A stretch of DNA of 64,000 nucleotides from CAUZJF01 sp965248605 (GTDB lineage: Bacteria > Chloroflexota > Dehalococcoidia > Lucifugimonadales > CAUZJF01), in assembly GCA_965248605.1 (NCBI GenBank), contig CBDFJV010000006.1, forward strand, positions 62,001 to 126,000, in the 5' to 3' direction. Made by a program: the position numbers and the translations under genes. Below, piece after piece: positions 8,888 to 17,558 of the stretch (position 1 is its first letter; each line of letters begins with the position of its first letter). The notes beneath the pieces were generated by a model that was not told where the DNA came from, ran no database searches, and saw nothing but the letters and a program-made list of their open reading frames with translations.

Positions 8888-10030
8888 CTACGGGCCCTCT
8901 TCGTCGTAGTGCCTCAGAACGCGGATCGGCTGCTCGACGTAGGGCCTGTCGAGAAGAGCCTGCTCGTCGAGATTCAGACCAAGCCCTGGACCCTCAGGAA
9001 GATCGATGTAGCCGTTCTCGACCTGGAACGGGTTGACCGATATCTCGTTGCCCGTCTCCGCGAAGTTCACGAAGTATTCGGTGATCAGGAAGTTCGGCAT
9101 GCACGCCGCCGCCTGGATCGTCGCTGCCAGCGCGATGGTCGTGCTGTTGTAATTGTGGGGCGCGACGGATACGTAGTAGGGCTCGGCCATGGCCGCGATT
9201 TCCTTCAACTCCAAAATTCCGCCGCAGTTGCAGACGTCGGGGTTTATGATGTCCGCCGCCCGTCGCTCGAAGACCTCGCGGAACGCTGCCTTCGTGTACA
9301 GCGTCTCTCCGGTTACCACAGGGATACGAGTTCGCTCCCGGACCTCGGCGAGCGCAGGTACGTTCTCGGCGGGCACCGGCTCCTCGTACCAGAACGGCTT
9401 GAACTCCTCCAGGTCTTTGGCAAAGCGTATGGCGTTCATTGGCGAAAGCCGCCGGTGGCCTTCTATCAGCAGATCGACGTCGGGTCCGACCGCGTCCCTA
9501 ACGGCCCTCACGACGTCGATGGCCGACTGCTCGACCTCTTTGCCCACGAACGAGCGCCACGGCCTCAGAAACGGGTCGAACTTCATCGCCGTGAACCCCT
9601 GCGCAACCGTCTCGGCCGCCTTGTCCGCAAACTCCTCCGGCTTGGACGAGCCCGCATACCAGCCGTTGGCGTATACGCGGATGCGGCCTCGGCACGGTCC
9701 GCCCAGCAGCTTGTAGACGGGGACCCCCAGCTTTTTGCCCACGATGTCCCACAACGCCTGTTCGATGCCGCTCAGTGCGCAATACAGGTCCATCGAGCCG
9801 CGGCGACTGCTGAAGTCGTCGTAGACGATCCAGCTGAAGTGCTTGATAGCGAACGGGTCACGCCCAACCAGGTATCGCTCCAGCTCACGAACGTGCTCCT
9901 CTATGGCCCGGTCACGGTCGAGCTGGGTGTACGCCTCGCCCCAGCCGTGGATTCCCTCATCGGTCTCCACCTTCAAGAACAGCCAGTTCTTGGCCCCGAC
10001 GACGCCCGCACGTTTGGCCGACGGCGTCAC
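8888..10030 (-). CDS. Mandelate racemase/muconate lactonizing enzyme family dehydratase (N-terminal frameshift)
   Basis: Enolase-superfamily enzyme, probably an acid-sugar dehydratase of the galactonate/gluconate type, acting through an enolate held by Mg2+. Visible are the capping domain (NWLFLKVETDEGIHGWGEAYTQ), KFDPF, the metal ligands in DLLIEGH, FWYEEPVP and VVTGETLY, and the base region VAPHNYNST. The frame opens at a GTG at 10030. The natural start is probably the ATG at 10061, which has GGAG in front and reads MKVTGVKTL, but it is one base out of frame. That means either a real 1-nt frameshift near 10031-10040 or a sequence error. Upstream lies a copy of the 131-bp element. Confidence 0.88.
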   Translation of the reverse strand: MTPSAKRAGVVGAKNWLFLKVETDEGIHGWGEAYTQLDRDRAIEEHVRELERYLVGRDPFAIKHFSWIVYDDFSSRRGSMDLYCALSGIEQALWDIVGKKLGVPVYKLLGGPCRGRIRVYANGWYAGSSKPEEFADKAAETVAQGFTAMKFDPFLRPWRSFVGKEVEQSAIDVVRAVRDAVGPDVDLLIEGHRRLSPMNAIRFAKDLEEFKPFWYEEPVPAENVPALAEVRERTRIPVVTGETLYTKAAFREVFERRAADIINPDVCNCGGILELKEIAAMAEPYYVSVAPHNYNSTTIALAATIQAAACMPNFLITEYFVNFAETGNEISVNPFQVENGYIDLPEGPGLGLNLDEQALLDRPYVEQPIRVLRHYDEEGP

Positions 10031-10117
10031 CAGAAAGGGTCTTCACGCCCGTTACCTTCATCGTTTCTCCTTTTGGGAACGCGACATCCACGCCGGCTAC
10101 CGATTCAAAGAGCGGGT

Positions 10118-10248
10118 CTAGTAGACCGAAATCTTTGAAATGAGGGGTAGCCGAGATTGGCGTGCTACGACGACAGGGCGGGTTTCAAACCCGCCCCTAC
10201 CAAGCCGTAACCTCAGAACCCTTCAATACTAGGATGTTGGACCACTAG
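10118..10248 (+). mobile_element. 131-bp CTAG-flanked element, copy 2
   Basis: Same sequence and orientation as copy 1. It sits in the space between the dehydratase start and the phosphatase stop, where it could have moved the dehydratase promoter. Confidence 0.85.
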
Positions 10249-10274
10249 GTGCAGGGAGCAAATGTCGCGTTGGG

Positions 10275-11033
10275 CTACTCGACGAGCCCTTCGCGAAGGC
10301 TTTCTATCTGCTCATCGGTCAGGCCGATGGCCCTGGCGTAGCCCTCGACGCCGCCGTAGCGGTCGTCCAGATGTCGGAGCACGCCGAGCATCGTCTTCGG
10401 TGGACAGCTCGCTCTCTGATAGTCCTGCCAAGTGTAGTCCTCCGCGGATAAGTCCGGGCTGGCTTCGAGATGGCGGACGTGGAGGAAACGTGCCGTAAGC
10501 CCATAGTCCTTGGCGATTGTCTCCGCGGGCACGCCGGCGATGCCAAGTACCAGCGCGGCAATCAAGCCGGTCCTGTCCTTGCCGCCGGCGCAGTGGACAA
10601 GGGCCGGGAGTGCGTCGGGGGACGCCAGGATCGACAGGGTGTCGTGTACCTGGGACGGCCGCCGGTCGAGAACCACGCAATAGATACGACGTATCCGCTC
10701 GGCTGGCTCCAGCGTTCTGGGAATCTCTGCCCTCTCGGGCAGCGGCGCGTCTCCTACCATGTTCTGGTGGTAGTAGCCGACCTCGTCGGACCCGTAGAAT
10801 ACGTTGGGCCTAATCTGAATCTCCTGGGAGCGCCTCAAATCGATGATGGTGCGAACACCGTACTCCAGCAGGGCTGCCTGTGACTTAATCGGCAGCTGGT
10901 GCAGGCTATCGGAGCGCAGAAATCCGCCCCATCGGATACGGCGACCGTCCTCCGTAGCGTACCCCCCAATGTCCCTGGTGTTGAAGGTGCCCTCCAGGTC
11001 GAGATGTCTTTTCTCGTTGAGATCGTCGGTCAT
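10275..11033 (-). CDS. Protein tyrosine/serine phosphatase (Y_phosphatase3 type)
   Basis: Cysteine-dependent phosphatase of the bacterial dual-specificity/lipid phosphatase group. NTRDIGGYATEDGRRIRWG near the N-terminus and the P-loop HCAGGKDRTG at residues 147-156 (nucleophile Cys148, Arg154) are diagnostic; the C-terminus has the usual YGGVEGYARAIGLTDEQI helix pair. It is 252 residues, normal length, with no signal peptide. The substrate (protein or phosphoinositide) is unknown. A fragment homologous to its C-terminus lies directly upstream. Confidence 0.92.
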   Translation of the reverse strand: MTDDLNEKRHLDLEGTFNTRDIGGYATEDGRRIRWGGFLRSDSLHQLPIKSQAALLEYGVRTIIDLRRSQEIQIRPNVFYGSDEVGYYHQNMVGDAPLPERAEIPRTLEPAERIRRIYCVVLDRRPSQVHDTLSILASPDALPALVHCAGGKDRTGLIAALVLGIAGVPAETIAKDYGLTARFLHVRHLEASPDLSAEDYTWQDYQRASCPPKTMLGVLRHLDDRYGGVEGYARAIGLTDEQIESLREGLVE

Positions 11034-11066
11034 GTTTGGTCCACTCCAGATGAGTCTCGGGCAAGT

Positions 11067-11195
11067 TCACTCCACGAAGGTTCTACGTATGCTGTCGACC
11101 TGTCCGGGGGGCACGCCGATCATGGTCACATACTTCTCGACTCCGCCGTAGGTCTGCCTCAACTGCTCCAGCGTTCGACTCAGACGGGGTCGCGT
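11067..11195 (-). pseudogene. C-terminal remnant of a second phosphatase gene
   Basis: Translating this strand gives LEQLRQTYGGVEKYVTMIG and VDSIRRTFVE ending at TGA (11067-11069). These align without gaps to the C-terminus of the neighbouring phosphatase (LRHLDDRYGGVEGYARAIG, IESLREGLVE). It is the tail of a tandem paralogue whose body has been deleted. Confidence 0.7.
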
Positions 11196-11286
11196 GCACG
11201 CCGTTGGGTTCGATAGGACGCAGCGAATAGATCACGTGATTTCAGTGTGCACGGGATCTGCTGACAGCCGCAGACACGACTCTGCA

Positions 11287-12063
11287 TCAAGATTGTTCTT
11301 CTTCAACCCGCTCACGGTACACAGCGCCCTTAATGAACCAGGCGACGCCGAACGCCGATATCGCGGCGGTTTCGAACCAAAACACACGCATCACTCCGAA
11401 GCTTTCGGGACTAAAGATCATGAGCAGGCCGGAGACCGCCATCACTAACCCGGCGGACATATATGTGTAGTCGCGGACCCGCTTCCAGCCAGGTCGTGCA
11501 TCGCGCTCTTCGCGGCTCTTGGGGGTGAGGTACCATAAGAACCCAAACCACCGCACCAGATTGAGGCGGGTTGTTCGATCGCGGTCCATGCGTGTAACTG
11601 CCATCGACCTCGTGAAGATGCAGAGGACGAGCACAATCATGGAGATGAAGAACAGCGCGACGAATGCAGGGTGAATTGGACCCGCCGGGCAGACGCTGTG
11701 GACCTCGGTTCCTGACGTCGGGCACTGTGCGAGCCCGATAGCGCCAATACCGCCTGCCGAGGTGACCACATGGTCACTCCAGTGGTATCCGTGGTAAGAG
11801 ATCAGGAACGCTCCGACCACACACCACGTGGCGACGAATACGGGGCCAGTGTCGAAGTGGAAGTGTGCGCTGAGCGATCTCGGCAGAGGATCCACATCAA
11901 GGATAACCCCGAACGCCAGCAAAGCCCAAGGGAGCAGAATCCCCAGTACGCCTATGATTCTTCTATGCCATAAGTAGCTCCAAACGAGCTTGTTGGACAA
12001 GGTTTTGCGCGCGTCCGACCGAGATTCGATGAGTGCGCGGTTCCCGGTCGTCACGATATTCAC
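11287..12063 (-). CDS. Multi-pass membrane protein of unknown function
   Basis: 258 residues with about six hydrophobic segments: IIGVLGILLPWALLAFGVIL, PVFVATWCVVGAFLIS, AFVALFFISMIVLVLCIF, LVRWFGFLWYL, TYMSAGLVMAVSGLLMIF and ETAAISAFGVAWFI. The first loop carries HFHFDTGP and the second YHGYHWSDH, so histidines lie near the membrane face. I do not recognise the family; the arrangement is loosely DUF998-like. No operon partners. Confidence 0.7.
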   Translation of the reverse strand: MNIVTTGNRALIESRSDARKTLSNKLVWSYLWHRRIIGVLGILLPWALLAFGVILDVDPLPRSLSAHFHFDTGPVFVATWCVVGAFLISYHGYHWSDHVVTSAGGIGAIGLAQCPTSGTEVHSVCPAGPIHPAFVALFFISMIVLVLCIFTRSMAVTRMDRDRTTRLNLVRWFGFLWYLTPKSREERDARPGWKRVRDYTYMSAGLVMAVSGLLMIFSPESFGVMRVFWFETAAISAFGVAWFIKGAVYRERVEEEQS

Positions 12064-12589
12064 CGTCCAGTCTGAGTTAGCTAAAGCACGATACTAATAG
12101 CACTTAGTCACAAGACGTTTCGGCACTCTCAATCCTATACCACATCCTCCCCCGCCTCCACCTCCCTAAAACGCCACGCCCAGCGAGTTACGGGCGCGCA
12201 GGAGCCTTTGGAACTTTTTAAGTAGGTGGAGCTCGACGCTCCCCCGACTCCCCGTCCACAGATCAGGCCGCTCTCGACAGCCGATCGAGCCACGGCTCGG
12301 TACCATTGATTTTGATCCCAGATGGCAAAATCTTTATGAGTCGCGTCGGGCTGACTCCAGTCACTCCAACGACCTCGTGCCTGTCCCGCAAGCAACGCAA
12401 TCCTCTGTGTCTTCAATCTTGAGTGAGACCCTAGGCCGCTAGGGCCAACCGAGTGATCCAATGATCGATCCCATGGACTTCTATGCCTGTGGCCAGCAGA
12501 GCTTGGGTATCGGGAGATCGAGTAGGGTCGAACTATACCGAGAACACGGAATGAATGTGTTCCTTACCGCAGCCTAGCAGTTTTGATCT
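12064..12589. other. Non-coding stretch, no gene seen
   Basis: About 526 bp between the membrane protein start and a broken small gene. Base composition is lower in GC than the neighbours. A leftward frame ending at 12135 and a short frame reading LLRARNSLGVAF before a stop look like eroded coding sequence, but I cannot name either. Confidence 0.4.
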
Positions 12590-12716
12590 TCAGTTCGACA
12601 GGAGTTTCGTTCTCCTAATTAGCTTTTTGACGCTATCCTCGAAGGTGTTGTCCGGCTCCCATCTATGCCTCTGGCATAGAAACCTGACCAGCGCTTCGGC
12701 TACGGCTTGGGTTAAG

Positions 12717-14420
12717 CCCGAATCCACCGAAGGACGTCCTTGGGGACAGCCCTTGAAGAAGCCAGCGGGTGCTCCTCTGAATCTGGGATAATGGTTTTGG
12801 AACAGAAACCCGCCCGGAAACAAGGAGCACCCAATAGATGCTGCCACAGAACAAACCCGACCGTATCCGCATCGTCTTTGACGACCATCGCCTGGTGGCC
12901 AATGCCGGCCTGCTCCTGCCGGCCACCCTAGCCCGGCACCTGGGCCTGCGGGAACTCGTCGACCATCACCTTGACCTCGGCGGAGCGCCGGGACGGGCGA
13001 ACACTGGGGACAAGATGCTGACGCTGGTCGCTTCCGCGCTGGCAGGCGGCGACTGCATCGACGACGCCGATGCGCTGCGCGCTGGTGGGACGGTCGGTGT
13101 TCTAGGCTGCGTGGTCAAGGCGCCATCCACCCTGGGGACCTTCCTGCGCAGCTTCCGGTGGGGGCATGTCCGTCAACTCGACCGCGTGAGCCGCCAGTTG
13201 TTGGCCCGGGCCTGGGCCGCTGGGGCCGGACCCGGCGACTCGCCCCTGACCATCGACCTGGACTCGACCATCTGCGAGACCTATGGACTGGCCAAGGAGG
13301 GAGCGCGCCACCACGGCTATACCGGCGCCCGCGGCTATCACCCGCTGCTGGCCATTGCCGCCGGCACCGGCGAGGTGCTGATGTCCCGGCTGCGCGAGGG
13401 CCGGGCCAACACCGCCCGTGGCGCCGCCCACTTCCTGCGTGAGACGGTGGGGCGGGTGCGCTACGGCGGGGCCAGGGGACAACTCACGGTGCGGGCCGAC
13501 AGCGGCTTCTACGCCCACACTGTCGTTGCCGCCTGCCGGGAAATGGATGTCCGCTTCTCTATCACCATCCGCCAGCGCGCCAGCCTGCGGGACCTGATCG
13601 AGGCGATACCAGAGGAGGACTGGACTCCCATTCCCTACTGGACGGACGGCGCCGCCGATGTCGCCGAGACGACTTACACCCCGTTCCAGACCAAGCCGGA
13701 CGCCGCGCCGGTGCGGCTCATTGTCCGGCGGGTGAAGCCGACGCCCGGTTCCCAGCTCGCCCTCTTCGCCAGATACAGCTATCACGCCTTCATCACCGAC
13801 CGCGATGGGGAGACGCTGGAACTGGAGGCCGATCATCGCCGCCACGCCGAGGTCGAGAACGCCATACGCGACCTCAAGTACGGCGTCGGGCTGAACCACA
13901 TGCCGTCGGCGCGCTTCGCCGCCAACGGCGCCTGGCTGGCGGTCCAGGTGATGGCGCATAACCTGGCCCGCTGGACGGCGCGGATTGGTCTGGGCGAGCG
14001 GACCGTGATCACCAAGACCCTCAGGCGGCGGGTCTTCGCTCTGGTGGGACGGATCACCCGCTCGGCGCGCCGCCTCACTTTGCATCTCCCCCGGCGCTGG
14101 CCTTGGGAAACCCAGTTCAGTCGCGCCTTGGCCCGGCTGCAAGCCATTCCGTTCCCGGCCTGACAGCCAGCCTGCAACTGACCCAACGTCCCCGCAATCT
14201 CGCGCCACCCCGGTCGCGAGAGTCCCCTGCTGCGTATCCTCTCGCCTTCCCGCGCATCGCAACTCCCGCATAGGGCCTTAGGGGCCCTGTGCGGCGACTG
14301 AAGACCGGCCGCCGGCCTCCCATCTACCCCAAGACCCCAGGCCATCCCCCCTGTAGCTCCCTCACCCACCCCCTTCCGCTGCCCTCACGCCGTCCATCGG
14401 TGTCCTTCGGTGGATTCGGG
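12717..14420. mobile_element. IS1380-type element, subtype B, copy 1
   Basis: 1704 bp between TTAAG direct repeats (12712-12716, 14421-14425). The ends CCCGAATCCACCGAAGGA form perfect inverted repeats over at least 18 bp. It carries one intact rightward transposase. Subtype B differs from subtype A throughout but shares the ends and gene plan. Confidence 0.93.
12838..14163 (+). CDS. IS1380-family transposase (subtype B1)
   Basis: 441-residue DDE transposase that cuts and pastes the element. Core motifs are TIDLDSTICETYG, LTVRADSGFY and HAEVENAIRDLKYGVGLNH, placing the acidic triad in the family order, with the N-terminal VANAGLLLPATLARHLGL region of IS1380 proteins. The ATG at 12838 lies 121 bp inside the left end. 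Its sequence is the same as the copy at 17816-19141 and differs from the one at 54567-55892 by one residue (PYWTDG here, PYWMDG there). Confidence 0.95.
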   Translation: MLPQNKPDRIRIVFDDHRLVANAGLLLPATLARHLGLRELVDHHLDLGGAPGRANTGDKMLTLVASALAGGDCIDDADALRAGGTVGVLGCVVKAPSTLGTFLRSFRWGHVRQLDRVSRQLLARAWAAGAGPGDSPLTIDLDSTICETYGLAKEGARHHGYTGARGYHPLLAIAAGTGEVLMSRLREGRANTARGAAHFLRETVGRVRYGGARGQLTVRADSGFYAHTVVAACREMDVRFSITIRQRASLRDLIEAIPEEDWTPIPYWTDGAADVAETTYTPFQTKPDAAPVRLIVRRVKPTPGSQLALFARYSYHAFITDRDGETLELEADHRRHAEVENAIRDLKYGVGLNHMPSARFAANGAWLAVQVMAHNLARWTARIGLGERTVITKTLRRRVFALVGRITRSARRLTLHLPRRWPWETQFSRALARLQAIPFPA

Positions 14421-14577
14421 TTAAGGCGATGCAACCATAGAAATGTCCATCTCGATAAAGCTTGGCGCACTCCTCTGAAACAGCAGCCAAATGCTGGTTC
14501 GGGATAATCTCGTGAGGCTTCACCGCGAGGTAACGTCGGGTTCGCTCGGCGAGTGTTCGGTAGTCCTCTTCTCTTAG

Positions 14578-16295
14578 CCCGAATCCACCGACGGACAGGG
14601 ATGGACGACGTGAGGACAGCGGAAGGGGGTGAGGGAGTTACAGGCGTGATGATCCGGGCTCGAATTTGGGTAGACGGGAGGTTGGCGGGCGGTCTGCAGG
14701 CGCTTTTGGGGGCACCGATGGCGGCCTACAGTGGCTGTGGCGAGCCAGATGGCGGGATAGGACACGGCAAGAGGCGCTCGCGGACTGGGCTGGCGCGAGT
14801 TTGCGGGGACGTTGGGTTGGCTGGTGGGTCAGTGGCGGACGGGCTCCGTCAGGCTGGGAGTGGAATGGCTCGCAGTCGGGCCAGGGCGCGGCTGAACTGC
14901 TCCTCCCAGGGCCAGCGCCGGGGAAGCTGCAGGGTCAATCGGCGTGCCGAGCGGGTGATCCGTCCGGCCAAGGCAAAGACCCGTCGTCTGAGGGTCTTGG
15001 TGGTCACGATCTGCTGACCCAGGCCGATGCGGGCTGTCCAGCGGGCCAGGTTGTGCGCCATCACCTGTACCGCCAGCCAGGCGCCGTTGGCGGCGAAACG
15101 GCCCGAGGGGAGATGGTTCAGCCCCACGCCGTACTTGAGGTCGCGTATCGCATTCTCGATCTCGGCGTGACGGCGATGATCGGCCTCCAGTTCCAGCGTC
15201 TCCCCGTCCCGGTCGGTGATGAAGCCGTGATAGCTGTAGGTGGCGAAGAGAGCCAGTTGAGAACAGGGCGCCGGCTTCACCCGCCGGACGATGAGCCGTA
15301 CCGGCGCGGCGTCCGCCTCGGCCTGGAACGGGGTGTAGGTGGTCTCGGCCACATCGGCGGCGCCGTCCAGCCAGTAAGGAATCGGCGTCCAGCCATCTTC
15401 GGGTATCGCCTCGATGAGATTCCGCAGGCGGGCGCGCTGGCGGATGGCGATGGAGAAGCGGACATCCATCCGGCGGCAGACGGCGACCACGGCGTGGGTA
15501 TAGAAGCCGCTGTCGGCCCGCACCGTGAGTTGGCCCCTGGCTCCGCAGTAGCGCACCCGCCCCACCGTTTCACGCAGGAAGTGGGCAGCGCCGCGGGCGG
15601 TGTTAGCCCGGCCCTCGCGCAGGCGGGCCATCAGCACGTCGCCGGTGCCGGCGGCGACGGCCAGCAGCGGGTGATAGCCCCGCGCACCGGTGTAGCCGTG
15701 GTGGCGGGCGCCCTCCTTGGCCAGTCCGTAGGTCTCGCAGATCGTCGAATCAAGGTCGATGGTGAATGGTGCGTCGCCGGGTCCGGCACCGGCCTTCCAG
15801 ACCCGGGCCAGCAACTCGCGGCTCACCCGGTCCAGTTGGCGGACATGGCCCCACCTGAAGCTGCGCAGGAAGGTGCCCAGGGTGGAGGGAGCCTTAGCCG
15901 TGAAACCGAGCACGCGGGCGGTCCCGCCGGCGCGCAGCACATCGGCGTCGTCGATGCAATCTCCGCCGGCTAGGGCGGAGGCCACCAGGGTCATCATCTT
16001 GTCGCCGGTGTTCGCCCGGCCCGGCGCGCCGCCGAGGTCGAGGTGCTTCCGGAGGAGTTGGGGCAGGCCAAGGCGCAGGGCGAGGGTGGCGGGAAGGATC
16101 AGCCCGGCATTGGCCACCAGGCGGTGGTCGTCGAAGGCGATTTGGATGCGGTCGGGGTGGTTACGTGGTAGCATCTATCGGGTGCTCCTTTTCTGGGACC
16201 GGTTTTCTGTTTCAAAACCATTATCCCAGATTCAGAGGCGCACCTTTTTGTTTCTTCAGCAGGCCTCCTACACGCCGTCCTTCGGTGGATTAGGG
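14578..16295. mobile_element. IS1380-type element, subtype A, copy 2
   Basis: 1718 bp flanked by CTTAG (14573-14577) and ATTAG (16296-16300), a 5-bp target repeat with one mismatch. It has the same ends as copy 1 at 1509-3225 and an intact transposase. It lies only 152 bp from copy B1, inside the same broken gene. Confidence 0.92.
14849..16174 (-). CDS. IS1380-family transposase (subtype A2, intact)
   Basis: 441 residues, same length and motif order as subtype B (TIDLDSTICETYG, LTVRADSGFY, HAEIENAIRDLKYGVGLNH), with scattered substitutions along its length. The ATG at 16174 is preceded by a short leader with the inner palindromic end. The opposite strand also shows a long open frame (14666-15973), a by-product of GC-rich codon use and not a gene. 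This copy could supply transposase for the frameshifted A1 copy. Confidence 0.95.
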   Translation of the reverse strand: MLPRNHPDRIQIAFDDHRLVANAGLILPATLALRLGLPQLLRKHLDLGGAPGRANTGDKMMTLVASALAGGDCIDDADVLRAGGTARVLGFTAKAPSTLGTFLRSFRWGHVRQLDRVSRELLARVWKAGAGPGDAPFTIDLDSTICETYGLAKEGARHHGYTGARGYHPLLAVAAGTGDVLMARLREGRANTARGAAHFLRETVGRVRYCGARGQLTVRADSGFYTHAVVAVCRRMDVRFSIAIRQRARLRNLIEAIPEDGWTPIPYWLDGAADVAETTYTPFQAEADAAPVRLIVRRVKPAPCSQLALFATYSYHGFITDRDGETLELEADHRRHAEIENAIRDLKYGVGLNHLPSGRFAANGAWLAVQVMAHNLARWTARIGLGQQIVTTKTLRRRVFALAGRITRSARRLTLQLPRRWPWEEQFSRALARLRAIPLPA

Positions 16296-16527
16296 ATTAG
16301 GCTGTCCTCGGCATGCTTACGTTCGATTCGTCGTCTAGCCTTGTCTTTGTCCACCTCGCATGCCTGCTTCAGAGCAGCTGCCGAGTAACGCTCCTCAATA
16401 GCAAAATGGACATCTGGGTAGAGACGCTTCCTCTCAGTCACTCAGACTACCTGCTCTGGGCAGACCTGTCGGGCACCGCAAGAAAAGCCTGGTGGTGTCG
16501 AACTTCCTACTAGCGCCGGGCTATCCC

Positions 16528-16556
16528 TTGACGGCCCAACGACGCCCTCGTAGAAT
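16528..16556 (+). promoter_or_regulatory. Sigma70-type promoter ahead of cysH leader
   Basis: TTGACG (16528-16533), 17-bp spacer, TAGAAT (16551-16556). Transcription would start near 16563, giving a leader of about 200 nt before cysH that contains a strong hairpin with a U-run. Confidence 0.6.
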
Positions 16557-16562
16557 GTCCTT

Positions 16563-16730
16563 TGACATCATTGTGAAAAATCTAACGAACGGCGCGACAA
16601 TGGCCTGTACTTGTACCCACATCAGGGGGGCGGAGCAGCCCCCTGTGCGTTTGCGCGTGCAGGTGTAGTTCGGCGCCACGGCAGTCCGAAACCCAACCCC
16701 TCGAACCGAAAGCAGTTCGAGGGGTTTTTT
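16563..16730 (+). terminator. Structured leader ending in an intrinsic terminator, upstream of cysH
   Basis: The terminator is CCCCTCGAAC (16697-16706), an 8-nt loop, GTTCGAGGGG (16715-16724), then six T (16725-16730). It ends 31 bp before the cysH start and lies downstream of the promoter at 16528, so transcription of cysH would have to read through it. A second hairpin, CAGGGGG..CCCCCTG, lies near 16623-16644. TTCGG near 16659-16663 could pair with CCGAA in the terminator loop. The layout suggests attenuation or a riboswitch, but I do not recognise a known class; a separate small RNA is the alternative. Confidence 0.55.
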
Positions 16731-16761
16731 CGTGCCACAGATACGACGGCTAGGAGCAGCA

Positions 16762-17541
16762 ATGCTGAAGGAAAAAGAGACCGAAACGCCGCCACCGGGC
16801 GTCCGAACGCCGCCGCCGGGCGTCGATATCGCCGCGCTGGCGGACGAGCTGCAGGACGGCACCGCCGAAGACGTCATCCGTTGGGCTATAGAGACGTACG
16901 GCCCCCGCATCGCTGTGTCGACCAGCTTCCAGGTCGAGGGAATGGTGATCCTCGACATGGCCTACAAAGTCTCGCCGGACGTGAGAGTCCTGACGGTAGA
17001 CACCGGGCGCCTGCCGAAAGAGACGCACGACATGATGGCCAAGGTCAGGGAGAGGTACGGCGTTCCCATAGAGGTCCACTACCCCGACGCTAACGAGCTC
17101 GCCGAAATTGTGACCAAACACGGCTCCAACGCGTTCTACCGCAGCGTGTCTCTACGACTCCTGTGCTGCAACATTCGCAAGGTGAATCCCATAGACAAGG
17201 CGCTGGGAAGCCTCGACGCCTGGATCTCAGGTCTCAGACGATCTCAGGGGGAGACGCGAGCTCGCACCATGAAGATCGAGCAGGACGCCGCGCATCGCGG
17301 GATCGTAAAAGTCAATCCGCTCGCTGACTGGACGTACGAAGAGGTCTGGGACTACACCAGGCGGCACGACCTGCCGTACAACGAGCTGTACGACAAGGGT
17401 TACACCAGTATTGGATGTGCTCCCTGCACACGTCCTATCGAGCCGGGGGAGGACACACGAGCCGGAAGGTGGTGGTGGGAGGAAGGGATGCCCAAGGAGT
17501 GCGGAATCCATCTCGGTCCCGCCTGGGGCCGCACCTCGTAG
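16762..17541 (+). CDS. cysH: Assimilatory adenylylsulfate (APS) reductase
   Basis: Reduces APS to sulfite with thioredoxin or glutaredoxin in cysteine synthesis. The [4Fe-4S] ligands that separate APS from PAPS reductases are present: Cys135-Cys136 in RLLCCNIRKV and Cys219/Cys222 in GCAPCTRP. The catalytic cysteine is Cys247 in the C-terminal KECGIH motif. An N-terminal repeat of PPPGVRTP/PPPGVD is unusual. The ATG at 16762 follows TAGGAGC and gives 259 residues. It is flanked by IS copies A2 and B2 and has no sulfate-assimilation neighbours in the window. Confidence 0.93.
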   Translation: MLKEKETETPPPGVRTPPPGVDIAALADELQDGTAEDVIRWAIETYGPRIAVSTSFQVEGMVILDMAYKVSPDVRVLTVDTGRLPKETHDMMAKVRERYGVPIEVHYPDANELAEIVTKHGSNAFYRSVSLRLLCCNIRKVNPIDKALGSLDAWISGLRRSQGETRARTMKIEQDAAHRGIVKVNPLADWTYEEVWDYTRRHDLPYNELYDKGYTSIGCAPCTRPIEPGEDTRAGRWWWEEGMPKECGIHLGPAWGRTS

Positions 17542-17558
17542 GCGACTCTAGTACTTAG

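Larger units (their letters stand above)
12590..16441 (-). pseudogene. Small HEPN-like gene split into three pieces by two ISs
   Basis: Three leftward coding pieces, 16296-16441, 14421-14577 and 12590-12716, join in frame when each IS and one copy of its target repeat are removed. The result is a 139-residue protein from a GTG at 16441 to a TGA at 12590-12592. It reads RKRLYPDVHFAIEERYSAAA.., then YRTLAERTRRYLAVKPHEII.., then LYRDGHFYGCIALTQAVAEA.. and a basic tail. It is all helical; the YRDGHFYGCIAL..AVAEAL stretch resembles HEPN-type helices, but that is a weak resemblance. Insertions are copy A2 (14578-16295) and copy B1 (12717-14420). Confidence 0.7.

Noticed and set aside
14666..15973. 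435-residue open frame opposite the IS transposase
   Set aside because: It is the antisense of a conserved transposase, repeated in every copy, and its translation looks like GC-rich shadow sequence without motifs.
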